Below are positions 23,801 through 37,099 of a stretch of DNA of 64,000 nt, in pieces (within the stretch, counting starts at the first letter, position 1; each line of letters opens with the position of its first letter). Location: positions 10,187,756 through 10,251,755 of the forward strand of contig OW388292.1 of NCBI GenBank assembly GCA_936450465.1, given 5' to 3'. The notes below the pieces were generated by a model that saw nothing but the letters and a program-made list of their open reading frames with translations, made no database searches and was not told where the DNA came from. The DNA is from Gibbula magus. Lineage: Eukaryota; Mollusca; Gastropoda; Trochida; Trochidae. Made by a program: the position numbers and the translations under genes.

Positions 23801-24001
23801 TATCAAAACTGCCTTCAATGACTAATCCTACCACCCTTTTATATTTTTTTCAAAAATTGACAAAAATAATTTTAACCTGAAAATTTCCAGAGAACTCATG
23901 CAGGGCATTTAAATAATGAAATTTGTTTGTAAAAAATTGTTAGTCGCGACACTTTTATTGTCATGACAAACTTAGGACTCGACCGGATTTCCAAAGATAA
24001 A
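20885..24001. repeat. 3.1-kb palindromic element with tandem TTGACTTTG repeats
   Basis: The left arm (20885-22331) and right arm (about 22990-24001) are inverted copies. Outer GGAAATCCGGTCGAGTCC is mirrored by GGACTCGACCGGATTTCC, inner CACACCTGATTGCA by TGCAATCAGGTGTG, and the middle GTCACCATGACCGA by TCGGTCATGGTGAC. Each arm is filled with degenerate units containing GAAATGTTGACTTTG, ATATTTATTGACTTTTGTG and AAAATGTTGACTTTGAAAAAG. The left arm is about 430 bp longer, apparently through more repeat units. The unpaired centre (22332-22989) holds a LINE fragment. No transposase is visible. It may be a foldback-type nonautonomous transposon or an inverted segmental duplication. Confidence 0.8.
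22539..22808 (-). pseudogene. LINE ORF2 C-terminal fragment
   Basis: The minus frame reads CRFFLGTG, then DDMGWTSSPTKQRIEVYRLW, RVSNLPDNRL and RRNRSWENRVKKL. This resembles the region downstream of the reverse-transcriptase domain of non-LTR elements (the DMGW...R-W-R-...MP-NRL block). About 90 codons survive, with no RT catalytic motif. It lies in the unpaired centre of the palindrome, so it was captured by, or predates, that structure. Confidence 0.6.
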
Positions 24002-27000
24002 AATTAAAGAAAGGGAGGTTGACATGGAGGAACTATATTAAAAACATTTGAAGGTAAATATTAATTGGTATGTACAGTTCACCAGTTATTTATTCCATAC
24101 AATTACTTAACACATCAACACTTACAAATAAGTTTTATTTCTAGTATTATCTAGTTTATTGGATTGCTTCTAATGATATGAAAAAAGATATTCAAAATTG
24201 CTTTTGAAAAACCTTTAGAAAAACATTCTCTCCCAAAATATATGACATATTTTATTTGATTCCTTTAAACTATTCATATTAAAGGGTATCACTGTCTGGT
24301 AGAATAGCATATTTATAAATGATGAATACCAGCCAAGTTGTTCCAAAGCCAATTAATCAATTAATAATGCTTCAATTTATGTTTTGTTTAAGGTCGCCTG
24401 AATGTTCGAAGTGTTTTTTTGATGATATCCAGTCAAGGAAGGAAAACCCATGACCAGTGTCCATTGAAAACAGCCACTCAGATTGCTGGTTACTAGTTTC
24501 CTATCCTACATTCTCCCATGTATTTCTGTGTTTGTAATTATGGAAAATTAAAATGATGAAACACAAACAATGAAATAGGTGACCAAATATGTAATTTTAT
24601 TGTATCTCGAATGTATTAAAAGCTTTAGAATTGACAGATCTGTAGTTTTGAAACACCAACATTCTGAAAAATAACATGATTATGTGTACAAGGCAACCAG
24701 CTCATAAAGTGTGTATTTATATTTTTTTCTGAAAATGCCAGTTTAGACATGTCATATTCCGGGTGATCCCCAATATCCAAAATTTATCTCTTATGTCATA
24801 ATGTTACATAAAGTGGTGAAGCCAATGCTTCATGTTGGAAATACAGTAATATTTACAGCAGCATGAGAACTGAAGTCACTGTCACTGTCACTGTCACTGG
24901 TACTCTGAACTCTGTCACTGGTACATATAAAAGTAATTTTTTTTGTGAATTCCTGTGGTCAAATTCTCATTCTCATATTTCATTATGTAATTATGTTTAA
25001 ACTGTTTTACCCATTTGTTATATGATGTGTAGGAACTAGTTTCAATATGTGAATTTACCCAGTCTATTTATCTTTTTAGATATATGCATACATGCAGGAC
25101 AGAGGAGATTTCATTACAGTGGATACAGGGACATGTCAACAGATAGTTTGACCTGAACATTACAGCCTGAAGTTATTTATGACAAGTTGTCTACAGCAGA
25201 CATTAAACAAGTATTTAAGTTGATCAATCAAGTTCAGTGCAATGTGTTTATTTGACAAATCACACGTTTTTAGTATTTTATGTGCGCTTTTACCGCATAT
25301 CTTGCTTGTTGCTCCCCTTTATGACTCTTTGACTGTGACAGTGTCTGTACCTTAAAAATTGTAACATGTATTAACAGTAATAAATGATATCTAGCCGTTG
25401 CAGAGAAACACACGTCGTTTTGGAATCTGCTTAAATAAACTTGGTCGGAGCGTCAAAAAGCGATCATCTGCTTGTTTGTGACGTCATAGAGTAATGATAC
25501 GTCAACAAATTTAGATCCTCGATGGTTATTTAGGTCGACGGCTTCTTGAATTTCTACTTTATAAGTGGTTTAGAATTAAATACCAAACATGTATGGCCAA
25601 AACATATTGAAACATCGATTTTAGCACCCAAAGTGTATTTAGAGAGACATAATATCAAAGATATCATACTCTGATGTATGAAATTCTCTACAAAACATGT
25701 GTTTATAAAATACATTCAAAATCTACAAATTCTGACAGCAATTTTGAAAGTCTGCGCTAAATTAAAGAGCCTAAAGTCTCATGTGCAAAAAGGAAACAGA
25801 GAAAAGGATTGGCATGAGATGGTGATATTACCCTGGTAGATAAGACCTTAATTACTTACACACTACTGACAAGTATCAACACAATGATGTGCAAAATAAC
25901 ATGCAATTTGACAATAAAATACACAGTAAAGTCCCATTAAAAAGATGTTAGGGTCAATGTATGCATGGACATCAGGATAAGAAACACAAACTGAGTTTAA
26001 CATACAGAGGCAAATGTCTACAAATCAATATGGATCTAAATACGTACATCTGCTTGTTATAGTATGTCTGTATGGAACTAAATCTGTATGAAATTGCACC
26101 GTATAGCTCCTCTATTTATATAAGAAAGTGGTTGCCCTGGCTCAATTGTAAATCATGTTTCCGTTTATAAAATCCGTGACAGTGGTGAACATAGGTTACA
26201 CAATTTCTTTGTGGTGAAATTTGCAAAACGCTGAAATCAATTACATGTAGTGAGCTATCGGTTGTGGGAAATGTTTTATGTGAATTATTGCTTAGATGTC
26301 AACTTTGCCATCCATTATACAAAAAGTTTCAGATTTTTATTCAATTATCATCCCATCTTGGACACATGTTACATGGCAGTATTGGTTTTGCGCTTGTTAA
26401 AATTAGTTTTCACAAGTATTCTTCTAAACGTTATCGAACGTTGCTTTAAGGAAACATATGAACTGCCATAGGTTCTAATTAATCAATTTGTTTCTTTGAT
26501 GGGTTTTCTGACAATGTGTTTTGGATCAGATTCAGTATTGTACGGTTAAGCTAGGAGCGATGTATTAGCGATGATATCCTGTTTATTCATCATCCTGTTT
26601 ATTCGTAAAGAAAAGGCGTGTTGAACATGTAATGGAGATACAATGTACATTACAACTTATTAAATTGTTCTTTACATTGAGATGGTGAAATACATTCATG
26701 ATATTAGTCTTTAACATATCATTTTCATTTTAGCTCAAATGTCAAGTTGATGTAAGATGACATTTATGCGATTATTTAATACTTTAATTTTCTGGTGAGA
26801 GTGTGTAATTCATTACACTATTTCCTGTCAACACAGGTACTACTTTAACTCTTCAGTTGTTGAAGACAACAAGTTAGTTTAACGTGTTAACAGTACGGTT
26901 GTATCAAGCGAGGTTTCATTGTTTTCAAGATGGCCGTTAATGCATATGGTGACGTCAAAATGTTTAGTTGGTCCCCCTGGTGCAAACATGTTAAGTAATA

Positions 27001-27265
27001 CTATGGATATAACAAACAATCAAACGTGGTTTCCTGGACAATTACTAACGTGGATACATCAATTATTTCTTTATGTTTGATGATTATGGTTGACTCCGTC
27101 GACAGCACACTATTTACATATTGGAAACTTTACTTACTATTTGAACTCTATGGTATGTTTCTTTTACCATGGGTGAAAACTACAAATATACAGCAATGTT
27201 AAAATGCTATTGCTATTATCCTATTTAGGAGTAAAGTTCCATCCTTTATGTTACATGCAGCGATT
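24002..27265. other. Intergenic sequence, nothing recognised
   Basis: AT-rich with stops in all frames. The only simple repeat is (GTCACT)4 at 24875-24898. Short ORFs here have no family resemblance. Confidence 0.5.
24875..24898. repeat. (GTCACT)4 short tandem repeat
   Basis: Four hexanucleotide copies, followed by a looser ACTCTGTCACTGGTAC repeat. Confidence 0.85.
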
Positions 27266-27390
27266 TTAAAGATACATCCTTTGTGTTGTTTGGGGTCACA
27301 TATTCCATTTTCATTTTGATGATAGTCGATGATATGAAGGTAAAAGTAGTGATTTCTGATCGAAAACCGGACAATGCATCGCGCCAATGA
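27266..27390 (+). repeat. Dispersed repeat, TTAAAGGTACATCC family, copy b
   Basis: TTAAAGATACATCCTTTGTG, GGGGTCACAT and GATTTCTGATCGAAAACCGG match 13137-13345 in the same order, with a shorter interior. Confidence 0.55.
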
Positions 27391-28429
27391 GTAAAACGTA
27401 ATTTTGGAATATTATTTATAACAGACAAAATGATAAATTTGGGTTGATCTTGTTTAGTAGGTCATATAACTGTGCATGTAAATGGGACGTGCAGTTTCAG
27501 TTTCTTTTTCTTCTTTCTTGTTTAGTGTGTTTAGCATACAAATTATATTTATTTATTAAATTGTTAATTCGGGACTAGTTAAGTTCAATATTCACATTTC
27601 CTTAATAGAAATATTTCGCCTTGATGTTGATCTCTATGCGCTAATCAATTTCCATCGTATGCTTCCCTGTATGAAATGTGTAGAGAAAAGTTACTTTCAG
27701 ACAAAACACCAAAGAAACACAAAATGTGAATATAAATGTGAATCACATAATATAGTTATATCTTCAATATTGCATGCATTATTATGTTGGCGGATCTGCT
27801 TTAAGAAAATGTCATCCAAGTAATATTTAATACGACATCCCCAGTAATCCAGGTAATTGGACGACTGTAACGTCTTCTGTGTATGAAAGGTCGGATCATG
27901 AAGTTTCCCTTTCATGCGGATTTCTCTGTTTGATGATCTTAAATGTCCATATCATGGGTGTTCCATCGCGCCTAGTTTCAATTTACTTTTTCTCTGAAAT
28001 AAATTCCATTCAAAGACGTTAAAAAATGTTTAAACAATCGTCTATATACTGAAATTTTTTGCTGATAAATACTTTGAAATTATTCTCAAATCATTGATAA
28101 TCTCATGTTATCCTCTGACAATATTACCACATAGATGATATTCAGAATGAAAGAAGTTAAATAGTCAAAGCTGTTTGTCCTTGATATAACTATAACCACC
28201 ACATTTGCTTTGTAAAATTAGTTATAAACGTTAGTAAAATTGGGAGGTTGGTGTCAAATACTAACACTTCCTAGACAGCATAATTTCCCAAGATTGATAG
28301 TTTACATTAGATATATTTGCCACTTCCTATTCAATGTCTGAACATTTGCCGAACGAGTAAGTGCTTTGAAGAAATAACATCACATCCCAATGCTAATTTG
28401 TTTCAACTCTTAGGGCTGACCACCACAAT
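27391..28429. other. Intergenic sequence, nothing recognised
   Basis: No supported feature. Confidence 0.5.
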
Positions 28430-28790
28430 ATAATTCATTCAGGCCAGAACTTAACAGTTCCTTAATCTTAATGGAGATGTTCTCTTAATTTTCCCGAGAG
28501 ACTTATTGGTTCTCGTCTGAAACAGCTTAAAGCTAAGTTTCACAGTTCGGTTGTGACAAGATATGTTTAAAAGGTTTCTGGAAATCGAAGTAACCAACTT
28601 ATTGATAAACCTCCACTCCTATTTCAAAACGGAATCGTGACCTAGAGGTTGTCTTGAATTGTTCACAAAATCGTATTACCCCCTTACTACAAACTTAGAG
28701 ACATCGACAAACACTTTGGTTTTATGGCAAGTAACATTACTGTTATCACCAGGAGAAAGGAATTCGGTTTAAAACCTTATTGAATACTAC
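28430..28790 (+). repeat. Dispersed repeat, paired with 42440-42790
   Basis: Shares with the 42.5-kb copy CTGAAACAGCT, GTGACAAG-AT, GAAGTAACCAAC-TATT-AT, CGTGACCTAGAGGTTGTCT (versus CGTGACGTAGATGTTGTCT) and the later CAGGAGAAAGG. Diverged, noncoding. Confidence 0.6.
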
Positions 28791-28864
28791 GACGAATATT
28801 GAAGTGTCAGTGTACAAATGATCACGTAATGAAATGATTCTTGAAATACATAAATTGTGTTATG

Positions 28865-29006
28865 TTATCGAGAAGTACTGGCAGTTGCCGGAAATTGCCG
28901 TTTTTAATCTTAGTGGACTCAGTAAACGGATATCAGCACATATTGAATGTTGGCATGTATAAAAGCCAAATAAAATTTTATGAAACACAATGGATGCACC
29001 TTTAAC
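28865..29006 (-). repeat. Dispersed repeat, TTAAAGGTACATCC family, copy c (rearranged)
   Basis: GAGAAGTACTGGCAGTTGCC resembles copy a at 13209 in plus orientation. The terminal AATGGATGCACCTTTAA is inverted relative to copy a. Strand assigned from that end. Confidence 0.45.
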
Positions 29007-32000
29007 CAGCAACAATGTTTGTTTCATTACCATTAGTTTCAACTGACGAAAACAGCAGAACCATCATTTCAAATACATAAAAAGGAAGAAGAAAGGCAAA
29101 AGAGGCCTTCAACAAATGTTTTCGAAAAATTCCTTCAATAAACATGTTTTGTTTATTTATGTGTACATTAACGGTAACCTAAAGAGTGTGATTCGTTCTC
29201 TCTGAAAAGGTATACGATTCAAACAAGTTTATTGATTAGGTACATTTATAGAAGATTATAGTGACCATGTGTTTAAAATTTTATTCCTTAAATTTATTTT
29301 GACAGGTTCACTGTATTTGGTGTTCTCTTCAACGAATTTGTCTGTATTTCTTTCAGTATATGTGGGTTTCCCATTTTAATTAACCATACAATGATATTTG
29401 TAGAGAAAAAAATAACAATAAAACATATATTAATTCTCGGAATTATGCCGTGATACAATTTGAAAACTACTTATGAATTTGAACATTCAAATTGAAATAT
29501 TATGTGCAGAGATATTACATATTTACATGACCGTTCTTCAATCTCTATTGCATGAGTTCAAATCTATAAAGAATATTAAATTCGCAAACATAACAATCAC
29601 TATATTTTTTTGACTTTCAAATTGATTTGAAGAAGCCTGAGGATGTCATCTAAGGACGAATATGGAAGAAAAAGGTTAGGTTTCTCTGACAGTTTCATTA
29701 AACTGTTTACAAACCCTTTCAGGAAAAAGTTATTTCCGATAGTTTACTTGGTGTTTTTGTTTCATGACTTTGACGTCAAAATAAAGAACCAACAGAGAAA
29801 AAGATACATTAACGTGGAAACAGAAGACTTGAACTCCTGTATGTCCGTCAAATAGATCAGCAAAAAATTAAAATCGGACAGTCATGGCAGTATGAAGTTG
29901 TTCGTGATGTGTCCTTATTATCTGTTGATGTTCTATTACATTGAAGCGATGGTTAAAGTCTCCAGGAAGGTAATTATAGTTGTCATATAAATAGGACATG
30001 TATCCTTACCCGTCAGTTTTATCTACAATATTTGTCATTTTCTGATTACCCCATAAACCATGACCTTTTGTTTTGGACACAAACACAAAGGGGAGGCATT
30101 TGTCTAAATAATTGTTGATTGTTAGTTGTTACATTCACACATTACATGTAAAATATATATATACAATATCGACATATGGACACTTCGATAGATGTACACT
30201 CGCATATTTACATTTATAATACATTCAAATTTAAACAAATCCAATTTCGAGAGTTATTTATTATCCACTGATGTGATATCCTTAAGTTTTCGATTAGGAA
30301 TTTCCAATTCCTTTTTTCATATCATGTACATGTATTATGTTCTTTGGACCTGTGGCCTGACGCCCGTTTAATATCCACACATAAAATATTAAAAGTACAA
30401 TGTAGATGGTCAGTTTTACATTTGATTCGTCTATAGGAGAGAAACATAATATAGATGCTGATCCAACTGGCATGGCTGAAAGTCCAGATGTAGATTGGAT
30501 ATCAATCTGAATGTTTAGAGTGTATACTTGCATACTTTATAGTAAATAAAAGGGCACCATTAAACACTGCAGTTTTATAAGAGACATGACGTGTTCTAAA
30601 AGTGTAGAATCAACACTTGCAGTACATTTTAAAACTGAAAGGCAGCATTAATCACTACAGTTACATATTATACCTGGAAAGGATTTGTTTGTTGTGAATT
30701 TTTATTTTAAATTGTACTCTTTGTCATATGGTCATTCTGATAGAGCTAATTTGTTTCTCCTAAATAATCATTGAAGTGTTAAGTTTATGTTACGTGCAGA
30801 TATAATTCCCATCAAAATCTGATAAGAATGAAGAAAACGTTTCAGAAATATTAATCTTATGACTTAAGATATTTGTAGTAACAGAGTCCTGGTAGTGTGA
30901 TGTCCAATTACAAGTTTTGTTACAAAGAGAAATCAAAGTCCATATGTGTTGTTGTAACGTGAGTAATGCCATTCTTTGAATGGAACTCACTGGGGGAAAC
31001 TGAAGTGTCTCTGAACAACACTCACTAGTTAAAGCCATATGAACCGGCAACATTACAAACAGTTCAACAGACAAAACCAGTAAAAGTTGCTTGTTGACAA
31101 AATCCGTTCAGTTTGAACTTCAAGGGTCGAAATAAGAGACAGTCAGTAACGGATTGATTACAAAAGAATATCCAAGGTATTCTACACTTGTCTGAGAGTT
31201 GCCTTTTTAAACAACCGGTTAGTACATCATTATCCTTGATAAAATAGTATTCGAGGTCAACTTGGTTACAGCACTGTAGTTTTTTACATTTGAATCCTAA
31301 AGTTTATATCGTAGTTCTGGCACCAGAACAAAGAGGTTTATTTGATCAAATGTTTACTTGAGTTATGTCATTTAAATATATAGTAACAGCATGTCTTAAC
31401 TTCTCGGATTCTTTTGGAATAAATGGCATTGTCCGAATTTGACACATACATTTAAAACACGATTGAGTAAACTCATTATTTAAGCCATAAGTTGACCGAC
31501 TCCGCTGAGACAAGACTTAAGTTCCATTAAGAATAAAATCGATCTTTGGGATCCTTATGGGATCAGGACAGGAAGAGTCTGATGATGAAGATAGATGACA
31601 GGTACCTCTGTCGTTCTTACACAGTTCTGGCAGCTCGCTGACTTTTCTTTTCTGTAACATTTAAAATATGTGATGAATAGCGACAACATTAGTCATGAAT
31701 TTTCTTGTAAAATCAATTCATGCATTTGCAATGAAGTTGTTTTCATCTTTTTTCGACATACGAAATTTGAAATTTTAATAATCTGACCCATTCTGTCTTT
31801 CATTTTGCAAATATTCGAAAACTTGTATGACTGATCTGACGATGACAAGATGGGCTTACGAATGAACACACGAAATTATTCTTTCTCCTTCAAGCTGATT
31901 CTATGCCATTGACGTCCCCAATCTCATGATATAGTGAAATAATTTATTCAGTATAAAGGCCCATGTACACTATACAAAATCATTTTGATGAAATTAAAAG

Positions 32001-32197
32001 ATTAGGTTCAATAACTGAAACATCATAACATTTGTGGAGAGGTTTTACGTGATATATACATACAATTTACAATAGTGAACAACGTAACATATAAGCATAT
32101 TTGATATAGTGTGAAATCACATGTAAATTATTGATATTTTCACTTTGATATAGTGTTACCTTCTGTCCATAAATTTTCATCGAGGTATCTTACCACA
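29007..32197. other. Intergenic sequence, nothing recognised
   Basis: Long AT-rich stretch without a supported exon. ORFs up to about 94 codons show no family motifs. Confidence 0.5.
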
Positions 32198-33130
32198 GAT
32201 GTGACAATCACATCATAATGAACCACAAAACATGACTATAGATGTGACGATCACATCATAATGAACCACAAAACATGACTATAGATGTGACGATCACACA
32301 ACATGTAAACACAAAACATGACTATAGATGTGACGATCACATCATAATGAACCACAAGACATGACTATAGATGTGACGATCACACAACATGTAAACACAA
32401 AACATGACTATAGATGTGACAATCACATCATAATGAACCACAAAACATGACTATAGATGTGACGATCACATCATAATGAACCACAAAACATGACTATAGA
32501 TGTGACGATCACACAACATGTAAACACAAAACATGACTATCGATGTGACATTCACATCATAATGAACCACAAAACATGACTATAGATGTGACGATCACAC
32601 AACATGTAAACACAAAACATGACTATAGATGTGACGATCACACAACATGTAAACACAAAACATGACTATAGATGTGACGATCACATCATTATGAACCACA
32701 AAACATGACTATAGATGTGACGATCACATCATTATGAACCACAAAACATGAATATAGATGTTACGATCACATCATAATGAACCACAAAACATGACTATAG
32801 ATGTGACTATCACATCATTATGAAACACAAAACATGGCTATAGATGTGACAATCACATCATAATGAACCACAAAACATGACTATAGATGTGACAATCACA
32901 TCAAAATCAACCACAAAACATGACTATAGATGTGACGATCACATCATAATGAACCACAAAACATGACTATAGATGTGACAATCACATGAAAATGAACCAC
33001 AAAACATGACTATAGATGTGACGATCACATCATAATGAACCACAAAACATGACTATAGATGTGACAATCACATCAAAATGAACTACAAAACATGACTATA
33101 GATGTGACGACCACACAACATGTAAACACA
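32198..33130 (+). repeat. 43-bp satellite with palindromic core, about 22 units
   Basis: Period 43 bp (for example, starts at 32231, 32274 and 32317). Each unit contains a near-palindrome GATGTGACGATCACATC. Two monomer types differ in the right half: type A TCATAATGAACCACAAAA and type B ACAACATGTAAACACAAAA. Their order is roughly A A B A B A A B A B B, then ten A, then B. Decayed units continue to about 33275. Confidence 0.95.
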
Positions 33131-33275
33131 AAATCTAATTAAAGATAGGATGATGAAACCATAATGTAACCACTAAATATAACTATGGGCGTGATGATCA
33201 AACCATAAATTGATTAAATGTAACAACAAAATTTAACTACGTATACATGCAAGGTGTGACGATCATACAACAATG

Positions 33276-35131
33276 AACCATAGTAGGTCCCTAAAGGCAC
33301 TGTAGCACTTTTTTGGCTTTTTTAGTTTCAAATTGTCATTTAGAATGACATTTTATGCAGTGCATCTTTACTTAAAAGGGTAAAACAGTCCATTACATGA
33401 CCTGATTATCCGTATTCATAGAAACGGTGTCACATATAAAACTGCCAGCGTCATTTTAATGATGGGAAATTAATTAATCTATGTTACTTCACTGAACAAT
33501 ACCCATTCGTTTTATTGATCTTGGAGGATTTTTTCACAATTGATGACATTTTATTTTCATTTTGTGAGATCTCTATATTTCCATTAGAAAACGTCCTATA
33601 GCCAATTTAAGATGCATGAGTCATATCCAGATATTTAGATATGCGATGATCCTGTGTAAGTGCAGTTGAAGTAATAAGGTCAAGACAAGACATATCAACA
33701 CTTCATGCCATTCTATTGGACTACATAGGTGGGAGTACACTGTAACAGAGCAAACTTACAAACTGATTATCATCTATGGTAACAAAGATAGAATTACAAG
33801 CGCAAACCGGATAAATTTAATTGTACAATTTACTGCCCACATTTTGTTTTGTGGCGGTTTTGATTTGTTATAATACGACTGCATCAAAGAGCCACATTTG
33901 TGGTTGACAATTCATATCAAACAATGTTCTTCAGCTTTATTAAACACACAGCTTGGTTACAAACTAATATCTAAGGACAGCTTGTTCATGCGTTAGCATT
34001 TTTTACAATTTCCTTTGTAACTTATCTTGTTAGAAAAGTTCCAAAAAATAGTTATTCTCTCCTTGAAATAAATATACCATTTGTCCGCACAATATTAACA
34101 CTGAAGATTTGAAATCATTGGGTACACCGTGGCAGAAGTTACATCATGCATGTGGCCGATAGATGGAAATATACTCAATTTAGAAACCAAAGATACCCAT
34201 GAGAAATAACGTCGGATACCACAATAACTTTTTTCATCCCTAACTGACAAATGAGAAACATGAAAAAGTACAATAACTAAATCAACCTTGATGTAATAGT
34301 GTGTCGCAAGTGAGTGATTTATTAGTTTGGCCTGTTTCAATTTACTGCAGCAGACACATTATATGATCTATTTTAACATATAACGACCCCGGTCTATTAA
34401 TGATACTGGGAAATCAGTGATTGAAAAGGAACAGAAATAACACCCATTTTGTATCTTTCATTAGTGAACATTTGAGCATTTTTCTCTCTTTATTTGAGAG
34501 ATCTAACATGACTATGCTCTATATTCTTGCAGTGACATCATCAATGTTTTCAAATGGGGGAAACGGGTGACTTTAATTTTAATAACATTATTATTGAGTA
34601 AATGTTTGGGACTGAGCTAACATCATTAAGAGCAGTAACAGTTATTGCTTTCATAATAGTTCCTTTTTATTGAATGAATGAGATGCCAGGGTAAGTAATT
34701 ACCTGTTTCGATCATACAATGTAGGTACTGCTCTCATGTTGTTCAGAGTTTCAGGTGTGACTTTGTAACATATTGTTTCTTTACAAAATCAAATAACATG
34801 CATCTTTCACAGGGTTCTGACATTAGACCTAAGCCTATATCTATAATTACATATGTACATAAATACATGAAAGTTATTTACCCCCAATGAATGTAACGTT
34901 TTACCTAAGTAACCGTGTAAGCAATTGCATCTTGACCATAAAGTCATTGATTTCCATGCAGCTTGTTTTCCATCTCTACAACTTCAAGTAATCAATGCTT
35001 TGCTGTTGACTAAAAACGATACTCGTCTTGCCAGGGATAGTATTGATATTGAGACATACTTACAGGTGTTTTATATGTCTCTGAAACCTCTATTGACTTA
35101 TAGTGAATGCTGACTATGTGCCATTACAAGG
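33276..35131. other. Intergenic sequence, nothing recognised
   Basis: A segment at 33293-33345 (AAAGGCACTGTAGCACTTTT) resembles 36650-36680, another dispersed repeat trace. No genes are supported. Confidence 0.45.
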
Positions 35132-35137
35132 AACGCT

Positions 35138-35345
35138 TGTTACGACGTAAGTTGTAATAAACGCGGTAAGATGTAATAACTGCGGTAAATTGTAATAAAA
35201 ACGCGGTAAGATGTAATACTGCGGTAAATTGTAATAAAAACGCGGTAAAATGTAATAAAGTTTACTGCGGTAAATTGTAATAAGGGGGTGCGGTAAAATG
35301 TTACTAAAAAGTGCGGTAAAATGTAATACATAATGCGGTAAAATG
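35138..35345 (+). repeat. Left TIR made of GCGGTAA units
   Basis: Nine units of GCGGTAARATGTAATA / GCGGTAAATTGTAATA, spaced by AAAAC, ACT or GTTTACT. Units alternate between the RATG and ATTG forms near the tip. Confidence 0.9.
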
Positions 35346-35503
35346 TAATAACCATACATCTAATTTTTAGCTGCCATGAATGCCGAATTTGGGTCATTCA
35401 TTGAACATATACATATGTATTTTTTGAATGAGAGTATTATTATAAGTATTATTGCATATTAAAATCATAAGTTCTCCAAAATTTACAGACGAACTGTTTT
35501 GAT

Positions 35504-35876
35504 TAAACCTCCGCCTTACATGGGAGTATACAGGGTTTATTCTGTCAATCTGTCTGACTTTACATATGTATTTAAAATTTACTGGAGAGGTGCCTCTTGA
35601 TATTTTCAGATTTCTGAAAATTTTATTATTTTTGTTTGTTTTCATGAAAAACGAGAATTTGACTCTGTTCACGTTTACAGATAGATAGGTTGTTTCCTGA
35701 GAAGAGATTGATAACCATTCATCATATCTTTCTGAAACCTATTCATGTCGTGTATTATCCACTAACATAATTAAAAAGTCTGTCATCATTTATATCAAAG
35801 ATCGATTATACATGCTAATAAAGCACTCTGAGTTAATAGGGGACCGTCTGGATATTTTATCTTCTGATGACTCTTG
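35504..35876 (+). repeat. Dispersed repeat, TCTTCTGATGACTCTTG family, copy 1
   Basis: Contains GTGCCTCTTGATATTTTCAG, ATTTCTGAAAATTTT, a CATCATATCTTTCTGAAACC block and the end GATATTTTATCTTCTGATGA followed by CTCTTG. Matches 51990-52316 and 54351-54739. It lies inside the long-TIR element. Confidence 0.65.
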
Positions 35877-36335
35877 TGTTTGTTTGAGTTTCTATGGAAA
35901 CGAAACAGTGACTTTATGTGTATAATGGAAGAATATATATTCCATTGTTTTGCAGAATCGCTGAAACTATCATATGTTTCACTTCATTAAACTATTCATA
36001 TTCATACCCACAGATTTACATTTTGCAAGTTTTTGAATTTTTATGTAACGGTAATCATATTGTCTTGAACTGTTAAAGTATAAGGTTCCATGTAACATGT
36101 TCGTTACTTCCGGTGTCATGAAGTGTTACCATTCCAACAAAATGAGCCTAGGGTATATGACTTTACAGTTGATATGAGAAAAAAAATTATGTTACAGGCA
36201 ACGCTTAAAATAATTTAATTCCATACCTAATTGATAGCGGAAACTTTTGATTTTGAAATTATTTTCTGCTAGTACCTTTGCTCTATTCTGGCAAGCCAAA
36301 CTATCGATAGACATTTTAAAACATAAATAATTATT

Positions 36336-36386
36336 TGTGTATGTGTGTGTGTGTGTGTGTGCGTGTTTGTGCGTGCGTATGTGTGT
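36336..36386. repeat. (GT)n microsatellite
   Basis: GT run with GC interruptions. A smaller TGTGTG patch recurs at 36495-36522. Confidence 0.9.
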
Positions 36387-36647
36387 TATTATTAGGGTTT
36401 AATGTCATTTTCAAAATGATTTCACTTATGTCATGATGGCTAGTATCATTGCACAACATCCCAGGGTGGAAATGCGTCAATTGGGAGACGTTTACATGTG
36501 TGCGTGTGTGCCTGTGTGTGTGATCATTCAAATGTTAATTCATTTAGAAAACTAGCGCCGTCGTTAAAATATTTTCTATTTTTCTTGAGGATATTGAGGT
36601 TATTGTGTAAAACTGTTATTGGCACACATGTTTGGTCAATATTTTGC

Positions 36648-36989
36648 TTAAAGGAGCTGTAGCATGTTTTTTGCCAATTTTATTATTTCCTTTTTACCAT
36701 TTATATTACAAATTTATGCAATTTATAATTACTTTAGAGGGTAATAGTAATATCCGTAGTCGCAGAAATGTGTGTAGTGGTCATAATGAAAACCACTGGC
36801 GGACTTTTCAAGGTGAACACCTTTGACTGGCCGCCAAGTACAAAATGATTCCCATAGCTTTAAAAAAGATGTGCACATGTTTTTAAACTTTAATATTGCG
36901 AAGAAAAATGGTGTTTTTCGAATGGCGACATTATTTGTCAAGTTCATGACATTGATTTATTTCAGAGAAAAACACGTGGTACCCTTTAA
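36648..36989. repeat. Possible TTAA-flanked MITE, 342 bp
   Basis: Left TTAAAGGAGCTGTAGCATG and TTTTTT. The right ends AAAAACACGTGGTACCCTTTAA, an imperfect inverted match. Similar to the 33293 fragment. Boundaries tentative. Confidence 0.35.
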
Positions 36990-37099
36990 ACTGTGGAAAT
37001 AGCATATAGATATCACGTAGTCTCTTTTCTGATAAATCGATTTTATTGCAGTATTTAGCATTTGGTTGGCGAAAGCACATGCCTCCGTCACACAAAAGA

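Noticed and set aside
32198..33130. CRISPR-like array of regular repeats
   Set aside because: Units are contiguous 43-bp monomers with no unique spacers, in a eukaryotic context; it is a satellite.
32198..33130. CRP-like TGTGA...TCACA operator sites in the satellite
   Set aside because: Spacer is 3 nt rather than 6, and the context is eukaryotic; resemblance is coincidental.
35114..35397. Repetitive ORFs (YYNLPQ-type) over the left TIR, and the matching ORF at 38483-38935
   Set aside because: They are translations of the GCGGTAA repeat array; the protein repeats follow the DNA repeats and carry no independent signal.
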